NCBI GenBank assembly: GCA_025766275.1
Contig: JAFKAC010000002.1
Location: 1,860,001-1,924,000, forward strand
Direction of reading: 5' to 3'
DNA: 64,000 nt
Source: Lactarius indigo
Lineage: Eukaryota; Basidiomycota; Agaricomycetes; Russulales; Russulaceae
The notes under the pieces are model-generated. The model worked only from the letters and a program-made list of their open reading frames with translations. It was not told where the DNA came from and searched no databases. Below are positions 1 through 10,672 of this stretch, one piece after another. The position numbers and the translations under genes were made by a program. Positions within the stretch are counted from its first letter, which is position 1, and each line of letters begins with the position of its first letter.

Positions 1-328
1 CGCTATTGGTTAGTCACTATTCCAGCGGCGCTTTAAAGCCCACGCGTATCTGTATAAATAGTCGCTTTGGAAGACCAAGAGTCCCCATCTTGGTCTTCTT
101 CAATCCACCCTCTTGGCTTGTCTCTTGTCTGCCTTAGTCTTCGACTAAGTGTGCTTCTGCTCCTATCCACCAAGGGATAGTACTCTTCCACTTCCGCTGC
201 AGTGTGTGCCAGTGTGCCCCTGTTCAGCTTGCATTGGGTTGACACGTGATCCCCATTTGCTTGATCTTTGCTAAGTCGATTACGCCCTTCTCGAGTCCAA
301 GTCAGACTAACGCCAGTGGAGCATAACA
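1..328 (+). repeat. 5' LTR of outer chromovirus, truncated by window edge
   Basis: Corresponds to positions 15111-15438 of the 3' LTR. It contains a TATA box (TATAAATA, 53-60), a 10-bp inverted repeat (71-80 and 88-97), and the predicted RNA start near 87, 34 nt from the start of the TATA box. It ends in ATAACA at 328. Confidence 0.92.
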
Positions 329-330
329 TT

Positions 331-341
331 AAGACCAAGAT
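331..341 (+). other. Self-priming primer-binding site of outer copy
   Basis: The 11 nt aagaccaagat lie 2 nt after the LTR end and are the exact reverse complement of positions 87-97, the predicted 5' end of the element RNA. This is the Tf1/sushi arrangement, in which the RNA 5' end primes reverse transcription in place of a tRNA. The function is inferred from sequence and position. Confidence 0.7.
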
Positions 342-867
342 CCTCATCGTGGCGTACTCGACCAGAGACCAGTGGACGTCCTTCCATCCCTATCACATTG
401 AATGACGAGGAGATCGCAATGTACCAACAAGATTCTTAGGAGCAGCTCAGTGAAGAGAAAGAGAAGAAGACACCAGGTATTTCGTAGAATTCAACGGGCC
501 TAACCGTTTCCGACCTGTTGAGTTCAACTTCGAACATCTCTGTTGGGTTGAGGTTACTTGGAACCCCATAGATTATTGCTGGGATATTGTACAACCAGCA
601 GGAAGAAACTACAACTGCGACATCGACGCGTGAGAACTTAACAGCTGTGCAGATTACGGTCCTATTGATGGACAAGCACAAGAACACACAGACGAAGGAA
701 TTAGTGGAGAAGAAACCTCCGAAAGCCAGTCACCAAGTAGGGGAGCAACACCAGCAGATGAAGCTAGCCTGGGAGCTATTGGCAATCATATCATACAACA
801 AACTGAGTCTCTAACTATCCACCAACCCGAACCCGAAGTAATCCACATTCACAGTCCAGCAGTCGCA

Positions 868-2306
868 ATGGCAACTGCCACCATCACACAAGAAGGGGTG
901 CTACTCACCACCAAAGCCAGGGATCAAATAGCCCTGGAAGAACAAAGATGCATTGCAGAAGAGTCACGAGCTAATTTGGCTCCCATCAACCCATATACTG
1001 GTCACCGAATGACTGACGAAGACATGGCAATCCATCGTGCCATCAGGCCAGACATAGCCAACCCTCCCAGTGGCGGAGGCGGACCCCCTGGCGGCTTACC
1101 AGGAGGGGGACCTCCACACAGAGGATCCAGATTTGGAGGGTTCCCTGGAGGATTCCCAGGAGGACCACCAGGAGGAGGACATCCAGGAGGAGGACTACCA
1201 GGTGTAGGTCCTATCATTCCCCCTCCAAGTAACAAATTAGCTGGCGAAGCACCAACAGTATTTGACGGAGAACGCGCGAAGGTCGAAGCATTCCTCACCC
1301 AATGGCATGTTTATTGGGGAATGAACGCCGACGAAGGCATCATGGCTACACCATATCGACACACCCTGCTCTTTTTATCTTATATCAAGGGCGTTAATGT
1401 CAGTGAATGGGTGCTGGCTATGCTCACTTGGCTTAATGGCCAGATACAAGCAGGAATACCCCGTACCAGCGAAGGATTATGGAATGAAGTCACGCACAGC
1501 TTCATGCAGTGCTTCTGAAACACAATGGAACAAGAACAAGCTCAATACGAGCTTAAGAAAGGAGTTAAAATGATCGGAGGCAATCTAGATGAGTATTGCA
1601 CCCAATTTGAACAATTAATACGCCATGCTCAGTATAAACTTGACGATCCCCAAACACTGGATCTGTTCGCAAGCGGGCTACCAAAGGACCTATATGAGAA
1701 GGTCTACACCCTCGACAACCCTCACAACTACCACGAGTGGAAAGAAGCTGCCACCACTTGTCAACAACAATATCTCCACCTTAAAGCGGTGTTAAACAAA
1801 GGGGTTCCTCCGGGACAAGGACAAGGATGATCACGTCAACAACGACAATGGCAGGGGCCGCCAAGAAGTTCCTGGCAACCAAGAAATTTGCCCCGAGACC
1901 CAAATGCAATGGATACCTCCACAGACCGAATTCGGGGGCGACTTGCAGGAGCTGAAGATATACTCGCTCCTCATCCCCCGTACCAACCAAGAGGAGGGTT
2001 CCTCCAAAGAGGAGAAGGATGTAACAACTAAAGGCCAGTCACTTGTTACAATTGTGGAAAGGACGGACACATGGCCCATGATTGCAGACAGCCACGAGGA
2101 GGCTACCAGCCTCAAGCATCAACTAGTCGCTATGTTGATACCAACTATCATCAACAAGAACCAGAAGTCGCTACCAGGGTGGTTCAAGACATACCCCCTC
2201 AACAGTGTGCCAGTGATTGGCTTAACGGAGTAGCAGGAGAATCAGACAACATAAAAGATATCATCCTCCAACAGCTGTGGAAGAAGGAGGGTTTTCAGGA
2301 TGCCTG
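868..2306 (+). pseudogene. gag: Gag relic of outer chromovirus
   Basis: Gag forms the capsid-like particle and binds RNA. The relic starts at the ATG at 868 (MATATITQ, matching the first ATG of the intact copy) and runs through a Gly/Pro-rich stretch (about 1065-1215), the capsid-like region (1240-1790) and a remnant zinc knuckle near 2045-2090. TGA stops at 1516-1518 and 1828-1830 break the frame, and a further indel changes frame before the knuckle. The stop at 1516 stands where the intact copy has an arginine codon. The gag frame is also recognisable upstream back to the LTR, but with new stops and new ATGs made by C to T changes (for example near 403). The end overlaps pol at the slippery site 2289-2295. 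The relic is not functional. Confidence 0.9.
2289..2295 (+). promoter_or_regulatory. Slippery heptamer at gag/pol overlap (outer copy)
   Basis: GGGTTTT reads G GGT TTT in the gag frame, matching the X XXY YYZ rule for -1 ribosomal frameshifting. It lies just before the gag TGA and matches the site in the intact copy. Confidence 0.55.
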
Positions 2307-3370
2307 AACCCATCGGCCTGGGTGAGGGCAGTTAATTGTAACAGTGTAATCATGACTCACTATCATTCTATGAGAGTTCCAGTATCAATTCGCACCAGTT
2401 ATGCAATGGCCGACATACGAGCATTAGTTGACAGTGGGGCAACTCATTGCTTCATGAAACCCTTGTTCGTGAGGAGGATGGGATTGGGAATCAAACCACT
2501 TGATGTCCCAAAGAAAATATGGAACATCAACAACACGGAAAACAAATCGGGGCGTATCACTCATTATACCGATGTTGACATTCAAACTAAAGGAATTCAC
2601 AAAGAGATCCGTTTCCTCATCACAGATATAGGAAACGAAGATGTTGTACTGGGATATCCTTGGCTTGCAATATACGACCCTCACATCAAATGGTCGCAAG
2701 CTGCCATACATGAAGACATGCTTCCCATTATCATACGATCGACCAACCCCCGCATCAAAACAATGCCAGTAGTTGCCACAACCACAGTTGAAAATGACGA
2801 CTATGAGGTGGTACACTCCTGTGTTATCACAGACGAGCAACAACAGCAATTTGAAGAAGGATGTCGAATCAGAGCTACCACCACCGATCTCGCCATCGCA
2901 GCTCAACAATATGTTACCAAAGCTGAGTTACCCCCTGAGTATTGGGCGTTTGAATGCCTCTTCAGCGAAGAAGCATTGGACAGGTTTCCACCCAGCAGGC
3001 CCTGGGACCACGCCATCGAATTTAAACCAGGGACAGCCAACGCAATTGACTGTAAAATATACCCCATGACTCAAGAAGAGGATAAGAAGTTACACGAATG
3101 GATTGACGAACAGCTAAAGAAGGGGTATATACAACCCTCTAAATCCCCATATGCTTTGTCCTTTTTCTTCATCAAGAAGAAAGATGGAAAATTACGACCC
3201 GTTCAAGACTATCGGAAAATCAACGCGGTTACCATCCGCAGTCAATATCCACTCCCTCTCATCTCTGATCTTATTACCGACCTCAGCAACGCTCACATCT
3301 ACACCAAACTTGACGTCAGATGGGGGTATAACAACATACGCATCAAGGAAGGCGACGAAGAGAAGGCCAC

Positions 3371-3880
3371 TGTTACGCTCCACCGGCGTCAGTCCGACTT
3401 GGACTTAAGAGAGGCGTAATCGACTTAGCGAAAGATAGGCGAATGGGGATCACGTGTCAACCCAACGCGAGCTGAACAGGGGCACTCCGGCGCACGCTGC
3501 AGCTAAAGGTAAAGAAGGAGTATCCTGTGAGTGGATACTAGTAGAGGTACGCTTAGTCTGGGACTAAGGCAAACAGAAGACGAGTCAAGTGGTGGATTTG
3601 AAGAAGACCAAGATGGGGACTCTTGGTCTTCCGAGTCGACTACTTATACAGATACGCGCGGGCTTTAAAGCGCCGCTTGAATAGTAAGTAACCAATAGCG
3701 TAACTAGCTCGAACCCTAGTACCGCTATCCTAGGAATGAGTCATGCATGAGTCACAATCACATGCGAACTACTATGCTGACTGATACGAAGTAAGAGTCC
3801 ATGACTAATTCTGATACCGGACCGTAGTCATAACCGGTCGTGAGTCGTGTGTGATGAGTCATTGAGTCCGTACCGTAACA
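3371..3880 (-). repeat. 3' LTR of intact chromovirus
   Basis: 510 bp and, by eye, identical to the LTR at 10673-11182. In element direction it follows the polypurine tract, and at its outer edge it is flanked by the target duplication GCCAC (3366-3370). Confidence 0.96.
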
Positions 3881-3893
3881 TCACCCCCTTTTC
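3881..3893 (-). other. Polypurine tract
   Basis: GAAAAGGGGGTGA directly abuts the 3' LTR in element orientation and is identical to the tract at 14918-14930 of the outer copy. It is the expected primer for plus-strand DNA. Confidence 0.8.
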
Positions 3894-3912
3894 AGGAGTG
3901 AGGCCCACCTCA

Positions 3913-6900
3913 CTAATCCGCTACTGATTCTTGCCTCATCCGTTCTGCCTCATCTTCCATACGAGCTAATATGTTAGCACGCTCTAGTCGATAGAGACTG
4001 TCCTTTTTGTCCGCTGTCACCATCTCTCTCTCCATCTGTAGTTGTCGAATGCGCTTCTCTAATTGATCTTCGGCAAAGGCGAATTGCCGGAACCGGCGCA
4101 GTTCTTGTGTGAGGGTGACGTCCCCAATGCGCATAAGCAGCAAGTCGGTGGGGTGTCGGTCGCGGAGCATGAAATACTCCTCATGTGGGATGAACGCATG
4201 GTTGTTCTTCGGGAGATGAGGAGTGGCGTAGAGGGGTTTACCATAGAGGAAACCAGACCCCGGAGCTAGTCCGAGTACGAAGGGGTCTCCTCCTCGGATA
4301 ACCTGTACGTGGGATGCTTGTACGGTCGGTCCGTTGGGGAGCTTGATCGGGAACGGAATGTAATTGGGTCCTCTATTGACCCGGAACCCTTCAGGAACGA
4401 CGACCCTGGTTGCTGGGTCTCGTTCGCCCATTGGTGTATAACGAGCCGCTTGTGCCACGGCGACTCGTCCTCTGTGTAGAGGCCCCCCCGCTGCGTCGAC
4501 GAGGTAGGGAGTGGCGGCTGGATCTTCAGCGTAGAATTCATGGTTAAGGAATGCGTGCCTGATGGGGTAATGGTCTCCAAGCTCGTCTTCATCCTCATCC
4601 TCGTCCAATACTCCCTGCGTTCCTTCATCATCTTGCGTCGGCAGGCGGCGATATGCAGTTGCTCCTGCTGCCACCGCGCCGCCGTCTCCTTCCACTCTTG
4701 TTCGTATTTCTTCATGGCGTTGGGTGGCTTCACCGCGCGGGACAGCTGCTTGAAGCCGAAAAAGCTCGTCTTCCATGAGGAAGACGTCGGGCTCACCGGT
4801 GTTGGGGTTTGTGATGGCGTACATTGGCGGAGGTGCTGGTTGAGTTGTTGCTGGATCGTCGTCGACAACTCCCTGTAGGGGCAGAGGGAATCGTTGCAGT
4901 GTCTGGTGCAATTCTTCGCCAGTGATAGGGCCGTCTTCCTCATGCTGCATGGAGGGACGGCTTCCTCCCGCAGTTCTAGTGGCTGCGGCGAAGTCGGCAG
5001 AGTCGGGGTCGACAAACGTGGTGGAGGAGTCGTTGACGAGGGTAGAGGGGAGTGCGAGCTGGTCATTGCGTCGAGTAGAGGACATGGAGTGGATGGGAGA
5101 TGGGGACTTATCACGACAAGAGGTTCCCCTTATATGCACTTCTCTGTCGGGGTTAGAATGTTTGAAGTCCCGAACGGCTTCATCAGCGAATACGTCATCC
5201 TTATCTATCCATTGATTGTCGGAGTCTGGATAACCCTTCCATTTGACAAGGTACTGGAGTCGACGTCTTCTGCCGAACCGCCGAGAGTCTAGAATCTTCT
5301 CGACCTCGTATTCTTCTTCGTTATCGACCAAATCAGGTGGTGGGTGCTGATAATTCGGTCCGTGCGTGGGTGTTTCACGATAAGGTGTGAGAAGATCTAT
5401 GTGGAAAACGTCGTGGATGCTCCACTGCGTGGGAAGTTCGAGGCGATAGTTGACAGGGGACATCACCTGGATGACCTTAAATGGTCCATGGCGCTTTGCG
5501 GCTAGTTTTGCGGTTGGTTGGTGAGTGCGTAAGTGGCGTCCTTCTAGCCACACGAGGTCTCCTTCCTTGAATTTGGGCGTATCTTTGTGTTTAACCCATG
5601 ACCTCTGCGCCCGGAGCATGCAAGAAAAGGCGCGTTGTCGTGCTTGCTTGAATTGGTCTAATCTTAATGACACTTGTGGGATAGGGGAAGGTCTATCGGT
5701 CCAATCAGCGCGAGGATTGAACCCAGACAGGAGGAAGAAGGGGGATTCCCGTGTGGTTTCGTTAGGCCAATTGTTATGCGTGAATTCCGCCATAGGCAGA
5801 TAGCGGACCCAGTCATCTTGTCGCTCATTTACCCAGAAGCGGAGGTATTGTTCTAGCCATTGGTTTGTCCGTTCTGATTGGCCGTCGGTTCTGGGGTGAT
5901 AAGCAGTCGAGATGTTTTGGCTGATGCCAAGGATTTTACATATCTCCCGCATAAACTTAGATGCGAAGCAGGGATCTCGATCACTGATAACGCGCGAGGG
6001 GAGTCCGAATCGTGGGAAAACATGAGAAACGTACAGGGCAGCCGTCCCCTCCGCCGTTACCTCTTCATTGCAGGGGATAAAAACGGCGGCTTTGGTACAA
6101 TCGTGATCTGTGATCGTTAGAATAGAGTCATATCCCCGAGAGATGGGGAGTTTGGTAATAAAGTCCACTGCAATAGTCTCGAATGGCAGGGCTTCTGGTT
6201 TCGGGTAGATAGGTTGTAGAGGTGCCCTAATGGGGCGGAGGTTGACTTTGTGTCGCTGGCATTCTGCGCAGCCTTTGACGTAGTCTGTGACGTCATTCTT
6301 CATCTGTGGCCACCAGTAGTGCCGCTCAGTGAGCTGAAGAGTTCGTTTAATGCCGGGGTGACCGTAGACAGGAGAGTCGTGGTGAACAGCGATGATGGTG
6401 CGTTTATCATGGATGCCGCCGGTGACCACTCGGCGCCCATCCTTGTACCACGTCCCTTCAATGTCTTTTAGTTTGTGAGCGTCAACCCAGGGTTTTAACT
6501 TAGCTATATCCTGTTCATAAATTGGGTGCTCCGGAGTCATTTCGACCGGTAAGATCTCAGGTCTCCAGTGTGGATGTCGTGGTTCTTCCAGTGTAGTGGC
6601 GCGTGCAAAGACGCTTTCTGGTAGTACGGTTACCCCTTCGTTATCGTTTTCTCCTTGATCGTAGTCTGGTCTTCGTGACAATGCGTCGGCGCGCCCATTT
6701 GAAGTCCCCTTAATGTGATGAATCTCAAAGTCGTATTCTGAGAGTTCGAGTACTTCCCTAGCCACACGTCTGCTAATCTTCTGGGGTGACTTCCAGTATT
6801 GCAGATTGAGGTGGTCGGAGAATACTTTAATTTTGTGAGGGGAACCTGCCAGAAGGGGTCTCCAGTGGCGGAAGGCCTTGACGATCGCCAAAAGTTCGAG

Positions 6901-8718
6901 GTCGTAAATGTCGTAATTTCGCTCGGCTTCATTGAGAGTGGATGAATAGTAGCCGATGGGGTGTCGTTTACCGTCTGCTTTGCGTTGTAGGAGGACAGCT
7001 CCGGTTGCAAATCCTGATGCGTCGACCTCTAGTTCGAATTGCTGGGTGAGGTCCGGGTGTGCGAGGACAGGTTCGCTAGTGACAAGGGTTTTGAGGTCTT
7101 GGAACGCTTTCTCTTCCTCAGTTCCCCAATGCCACTCAGTGTCTTTTCGTGTAAGTTTGTTAAGAGGTCGTGCTTTGGTTGCGAATCCTCGTATGAAAGG
7201 TCGGTAAAAATTGCAAAAGCCCAGAAAAGAGCGGACGTCCTTAACTTTGGTTGGCGTAGGCCAGTCTTTGATGCCCGAAATTTTAACGGGGTCCATGCGT
7301 GTCACCCCCTTTTCAAGGATTACCCCCAGGTAATCCATGCGCGGGGAGTGAAAGAGGCATTTCTCAAGTTTGTAATATAGATCATGCTCCGCGGATACGC
7401 GGAGGACGTCTTTGACTGCTTCGATGTGGTCGGGTAAGGAGTGATTAAGTCCCGTGGCGATACCGATGTCGTCCATGTAGACCCGAATAACTGTGCCGCG
7501 TTTTTCGTGCTTTGCGATGATATCCCTGAAGATGAAGTTCATCATGGTCTGGAATGTTGCAGGGGAGTTCGTCAAGCCGAAAAACATCACCGTTGGTTCA
7601 AATAATCCATATCGTGTTTTGAATGCTGCCTTCTCTTCGTCCCCCTCTTTGATACGTATGTTGTTGTAGCCCCATCTAACGTCAAGCTTTGTATAGATGT
7701 GGGCGTTGCTAAGGTCGGTGATGAGGTCGGAAATGAGGGGGAGTGGATATTGGTTGCGGATGGTAACCGCGTTGATTCTTCGGTAATCCTGAACGGGCCG
7801 TAATTTACCGTCCTTTTTTTTGATAAAGAAAAAGGATGACGCGTATGGAGACTTAGAGGGTCGTATGTACCCTTTTTTCAGTTGTTCGTCGATCCACTCG
7901 CGTAACTTCTTGTCTTCTTCTTGCGTCATGGGGTATATCTTGCAGTCTATGGCGTCGGCTGTTCCTGGTTTAAATTCGATGGCGTGATCCCAGGGCCTGC
8001 TGGGCGGAAACCTGTCCGATGCTTCTTCACTGAAGAGACGTTCGAATTCGCGATACTCGGGGGGTAACTCAGCTTTAGTGGTGTATTGTTGAGCGGCAAT
8101 AGCAAGGTCGGTAGCAGTGGCTCTAATTCGGCATCCTTCCTCGAATTGTTGTCGTTGATCGTCTGTAATGACACAAGAGTGTACAACTTCATAGTCATCG
8201 TCTTGGACGGTGGTTGCGGCCACCATGGGTGTGGTTTTGATGTAGGGATTGGTGGAACGAATAATGATAGGGAGCATATCTTCATGAATAGCCGCTTGTG
8301 ACCATTTGATATGCGGATCGTAGATAGCGAGCCAGGGGTATCCTAATACGATGTCCTCGTTTCCAATATCTGTGATGAGGAAACGGATTTCCTTATGAAT
8401 GCCTTTAGTTTGGACATCTACATCTGTATAGTGGGTGATACGCCCCGACTTATTTTCCGTATTATCGATGTTCCATATTTTCTTTGGGATGTCGAGTAAT
8501 TTGGTCCCAAGTCCCATCCTTTTTGCGAAGGAGGGTTTCATGAAGCAATGGGTTGCTCCTGAATCGACTAGTGCTCGTATGTCGGCCATTGCGTAACTGG
8601 TGCGAATCGATACTGGAACTCTCATAGAACGATAGCGAGTCATGATTACACTGTTACAATTAACTGCCCTCACCCAGGCCGATGGGTTCAGGCGTCCTGA
8701 AAACCCTCCTTTTTCCAC
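3913..8718 (-). CDS. pol: Pol polyprotein, chromovirus (PR-RT-RH-INT-chromodomain plus long C-terminus)
   Basis: Open for 1601 codons. Protease DSG at residues 52-54; reverse transcriptase about 220-500 with YMDD at 414-417; RNase H about 560-690 with acidic residues D566, E608, D635 and D678; integrase with an HHCC finger (about 779-820) and a DD35E core at D851, D912 and E948 (spacing exactly 60 and 35); a GPY/F-like module near 1076; a chromodomain about 1135-1190 ([17 protein letters not shown]). The chromodomain probably steers integration to marked chromatin, as in other chromoviruses. About 400 residues follow, longer than I know for fungal chromoviruses, ending in a charged coiled-coil-like tail. 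Within it, residues about 1320-1368 appear to be read out of the ancestral frame (see findings). Probably expressed by -1 frameshifting from gag. All catalytic residues are present. Confidence 0.95.
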   Translation of the reverse strand: MEKGGFSGRLNPSAWVRAVNCNSVIMTRYRSMRVPVSIRTSYAMADIRALVDSGATHCFMKPSFAKRMGLGTKLLDIPKKIWNIDNTENKSGRITHYTDVDVQTKGIHKEIRFLITDIGNEDIVLGYPWLAIYDPHIKWSQAAIHEDMLPIIIRSTNPYIKTTPMVAATTVQDDDYEVVHSCVITDDQRQQFEEGCRIRATATDLAIAAQQYTTKAELPPEYREFERLFSEEASDRFPPSRPWDHAIEFKPGTADAIDCKIYPMTQEEDKKLREWIDEQLKKGYIRPSKSPYASSFFFIKKKDGKLRPVQDYRRINAVTIRNQYPLPLISDLITDLSNAHIYTKLDVRWGYNNIRIKEGDEEKAAFKTRYGLFEPTVMFFGLTNSPATFQTMMNFIFRDIIAKHEKRGTVIRVYMDDIGIATGLNHSLPDHIEAVKDVLRVSAEHDLYYKLEKCLFHSPRMDYLGVILEKGVTRMDPVKISGIKDWPTPTKVKDVRSFLGFCNFYRPFIRGFATKARPLNKLTRKDTEWHWGTEEEKAFQDLKTLVTSEPVLAHPDLTQQFELEVDASGFATGAVLLQRKADGKRHPIGYYSSTLNEAERNYDIYDLELLAIVKAFRHWRPLLAGSPHKIKVFSDHLNLQYWKSPQKISRRVAREVLELSEYDFEIHHIKGTSNGRADALSRRPDYDQGENDNEGVTVLPESVFARATTLEEPRHPHWRPEILPVEMTPEHPIYEQDIAKLKPWVDAHKLKDIEGTWYKDGRRVVTGGIHDKRTIIAVHHDSPVYGHPGIKRTLQLTERHYWWPQMKNDVTDYVKGCAECQRHKVNLRPIRAPLQPIYPKPEALPFETIAVDFITKLPISRGYDSILTITDHDCTKAAVFIPCNEEVTAEGTAALYVSHVFPRFGLPSRVISDRDPCFASKFMREICKILGISQNISTAYHPRTDGQSERTNQWLEQYLRFWVNERQDDWVRYLPMAEFTHNNWPNETTRESPFFLLSGFNPRADWTDRPSPIPQVSLRLDQFKQARQRAFSCMLRAQRSWVKHKDTPKFKEGDLVWLEGRHLRTHQPTAKLAAKRHGPFKVIQVMSPVNYRLELPTQWSIHDVFHIDLLTPYRETPTHGPNYQHPPPDLVDNEEEYEVEKILDSRRFGRRRRLQYLVKWKGYPDSDNQWIDKDDVFADEAVRDFKHSNPDREVHIRGTSCRDKSPSPIHSMSSTRRNDQLALPSTLVNDSSTTFVDPDSADFAAATRTAGGSRPSMQHEEDGPITGEELHQTLQRFPLPLQGVVDDDPATTQPAPPPMYAITNPNTGEPDVFLMEDELFRLQAAVPRGEATQRHEEIRTRVEGDGGAVAAGATAYRRLPTQDDEGTQGVLDEDEDEDELGDHYPIRHAFLNHEFYAEDPAATPYLVDAAGGPLHRGRVAVAQAARYTPMGERDPATRVVVPEGFRVNRGPNYIPFPIKLPNGPTVQASHVQVIRGGDPFVLGLAPGSGFLYGKPLYATPHLPKNNHAFIPHEEYFMLRDRHPTDLLLMRIGDVTLTQELRRFRQFAFAEDQLEKRIRQLQMEREMVTADKKDSLYRLERANILARMEDEAERMRQESVAD

Positions 8719-10130
8719 AATTGTTGGAGGATAATGTCTTTTACGTCGTCCGATTCTCCAGCTACTCCGTTAAGCCAATCGCTGGCGCGCTGTTGAGGGG
8801 GTACTTCTTGGACCGCCCTGGTAGCGACCTCTGGTTCTTGTTGATGGTAGTCGGTGTCAATATATCGACTGGTTGATGCTTGGGGTTGATACCCCCCACG
8901 CGGTTGTCTGCAGTCGCGGGCCATGTGTCCATCCTTTCCACAATTGTAACATGTGACTGGCCTTTGATTGTTACGCCCCCCTCCTCTCTGTAGAAATCCT
9001 CCTCTGGGTCGATATGGGGGACGAGGGGCGAGTATATCTTCAGCCCCTGCGAGTCGCCCTCGAATTCGGTCTGCCGAAGTGTCCATGGCATTTGGGTCTC
9101 GTAAGTTCCTCGGTTGCCATGAACTTCTCGGTGGCCCCTGCCATTGTCGTTGTTGTCGTTGTCTTCCTTGTCCTTGTCCTGGAGGGACTCCCTTGTTTAG
9201 TACCGCTTTTAGGTGAAGATACTGTTGTTGACGGGTGGTGGCTGCTTCCTTCCACTCGCGGTAGTTGCGGGGATTGTCAAGGGTATAGACCTTTTCATAT
9301 AGGTCTTTTGGTAATCCGCTCGCGAATAAGTCGAGCGTTTGCGGATCGTCGAGCCTGTACTGAGCGCGGCGTATTAACTGTTCGAATTGGGTGCAATACT
9401 CATCTAGATTGCCCCCAATCATCTTGACTCCTTTCTTGAGCTCATATTGAGCTTGTTCTTGTTCCATTGTGTTGCGGAAGCGCTGCATAAAGCTGCGCGT
9501 GACTTCGTTCCATAGCCCCTCGCTAGTTCGGGGTATGCCGGCTTGTATCTGGCCGTTAAGCCAGGTGAGCATTGCTAATACCCACTCGCTGACGTTGACA
9601 CCTTTGATGTAAGATAGAAAAAGTAGGGCACGTCGATATGGAGTCGCCATGATGCCTTCGTCGGCATTCATGCCCCAGTAGACATGCCATTGAGTGAGGA
9701 ACGCCTCCACTTTGGCACGCTCTCCGTCGAATACTGTAGGTGCTTCACCAGCTAACTTGTTACTTGGAGGGGGAACAATAGGACCTGTACCTGGTAATCC
9801 TCCTCCCGGAGGTCCTCCTCCTGGTGGTCCACCTGGAAATCCTCCAGGGAATCCCCCAAATCCGGGTTCTCGAAATGGAGGTCCTCCTCCTCCTCCTGGT
9901 AAATTGTTAGGAGGTCCTCCTCCTCCGCTGGGGGGGTCAGCGACATCAGGCCCAATCGCACGATGGATTGCTACATCGTCGTCGGTCATTCGGTGACCGG
10001 TGTAGGGGTTAATGGGTGCCAAATTGGCGCGTGATTCTTCTGCGATACGCCTTTGCTCGTCCAGGGCTATTTGATCCCTTGCTTCGGTGGTGAGCTGCAG
10101 CTCTTCTTGTGTGATAGTGGCGGTTGCCAT
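8688..10130 (-). CDS. gag: Gag polyprotein, chromovirus (intact)
   Basis: Gag builds the retrotransposon particle and packages RNA. I place the start at the ATG at 10130 because it is the first ATG in any frame after the predicted RNA start and has G at -3 and +4; this gives 480 residues. The same frame is open for 185 further codons back to the LTR (CTG at 10694, GTG at 10685 are possible non-AUG starts), and that extension looks protein-like. From the ATG: a variable N-terminus, a Gly/Pro-rich tract, a capsid-like region (RAKVEAFLTQWHVYW motif), a basic Gln/Arg-rich stretch and a CCHC zinc knuckle (CYNCGKDGHMARDC) about 73 residues from the end. Gag ends at TGA 8690-8688, overlapping pol in the -1 frame. 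No stop or indel is visible. Confidence 0.93.
   Translation of the reverse strand: MATATITQEELQLTTEARDQIALDEQRRIAEESRANLAPINPYTGHRMTDDDVAIHRAIGPDVADPPSGGGGPPNNLPGGGGGPPFREPGFGGFPGGFPGGPPGGGPPGGGLPGTGPIVPPPSNKLAGEAPTVFDGERAKVEAFLTQWHVYWGMNADEGIMATPYRRALLFLSYIKGVNVSEWVLAMLTWLNGQIQAGIPRTSEGLWNEVTRSFMQRFRNTMEQEQAQYELKKGVKMIGGNLDEYCTQFEQLIRRAQYRLDDPQTLDLFASGLPKDLYEKVYTLDNPRNYREWKEAATTRQQQYLHLKAVLNKGVPPGQGQGRQRQQRQWQGPPRSSWQPRNLRDPNAMDTSADRIRGRLAGAEDILAPRPPYRPRGGFLQRGGGRNNQRPVTCYNCGKDGHMARDCRQPRGGYQPQASTSRYIDTDYHQQEPEVATRAVQEVPPQQRASDWLNGVAGESDDVKDIILQQLWKKEGFQDA
8700..8706 (-). promoter_or_regulatory. -1 ribosomal frameshift site between gag and pol
   Basis: GGGTTTT is read G GGT TTT in the gag frame (X XXY YYZ rule), 9 nt before the gag stop. 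A -1 slip continues directly into the pol frame. The heptamer is kept in the outer copy (2289-2295). Pol has no ATG near its start, which supports production as a Gag-Pol fusion. Confidence 0.6.
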
Positions 10131-10659
10131 TGCAACTGCTGGGCTATGAATGTGGATTACCTCTGGCTTGGGTTGATGAATGGTAAGGGACTCAGTTCGT
10201 TGTATGATGTGGTCGCCAATAGCTCCAAGACTGGCGTCTTCTGCTGGTGTATTCCCTCTGCTTGGGGATTGTTGACTGTCGGAGGCTTCTTCTCCACTTA
10301 TCCCTTCGTCTGTATGTTCTTGTGTTTGTCCGTCAATAGGACCGTAATCTGCGCGGCTGTTCAGTTCTCGTGCGTCGATATCGCAGTTGTAGTTTCTCCC
10401 GGCTGGTCGTACGATGTCCCAGCGATGATCTATGGGGTTCCAAGTAACCTCGGTCCAACAGAGGTGTTCGAAATTGAACTCAACAGGTCGGAAACGGTTA
10501 GGACCGTTGAACTCCACAAAGTATCCAGTATCTTCTCCTCGTTCTCTCCACTGAGCTGCTCCTAGGAATCTAGTTGGTACGTTGCGATCTCCTCGTCGTT
10601 CAATGTGATAGGGACGGAAAGACGTCCACTGATCTCTGGTCGAGTACGCCACGATGAGG

Positions 10660-10670
10660 ATCTTGGTCTT
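10660..10670 (-). other. Self-priming primer-binding site
   Basis: Eleven nt, AAGACCAAGAT, 2 nt inside the LTR edge, exactly complementary to the LTR stretch at 10906-10916. I recognised no tRNA 3'-end match. This fits the Tf1-type mechanism in which the folded RNA 5' end serves as primer. Confidence 0.7.
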
Positions 10671-10672
10671 AA

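Noticed and set aside
1002..1298. Minus-strand Pro/Gly-rich frame opposite gag
   Set aside because: It is the antisense of the Gly/Pro-rich gag tract, and the matching antisense frame appears at 9694-9996; it is a shadow of composition.
4266..5114. A 282-codon frame overlapping the end of pol as a separate gene
   Set aside because: Only its middle part looks coding; it is better explained as an ancestral segment of the Pol C-terminus now in another frame.
10645..10672. tRNA-type primer-binding site after the 5' LTR
   Set aside because: I recognised no tRNA 3'-end complement, while an 11-nt match to the RNA 5' end is exact.
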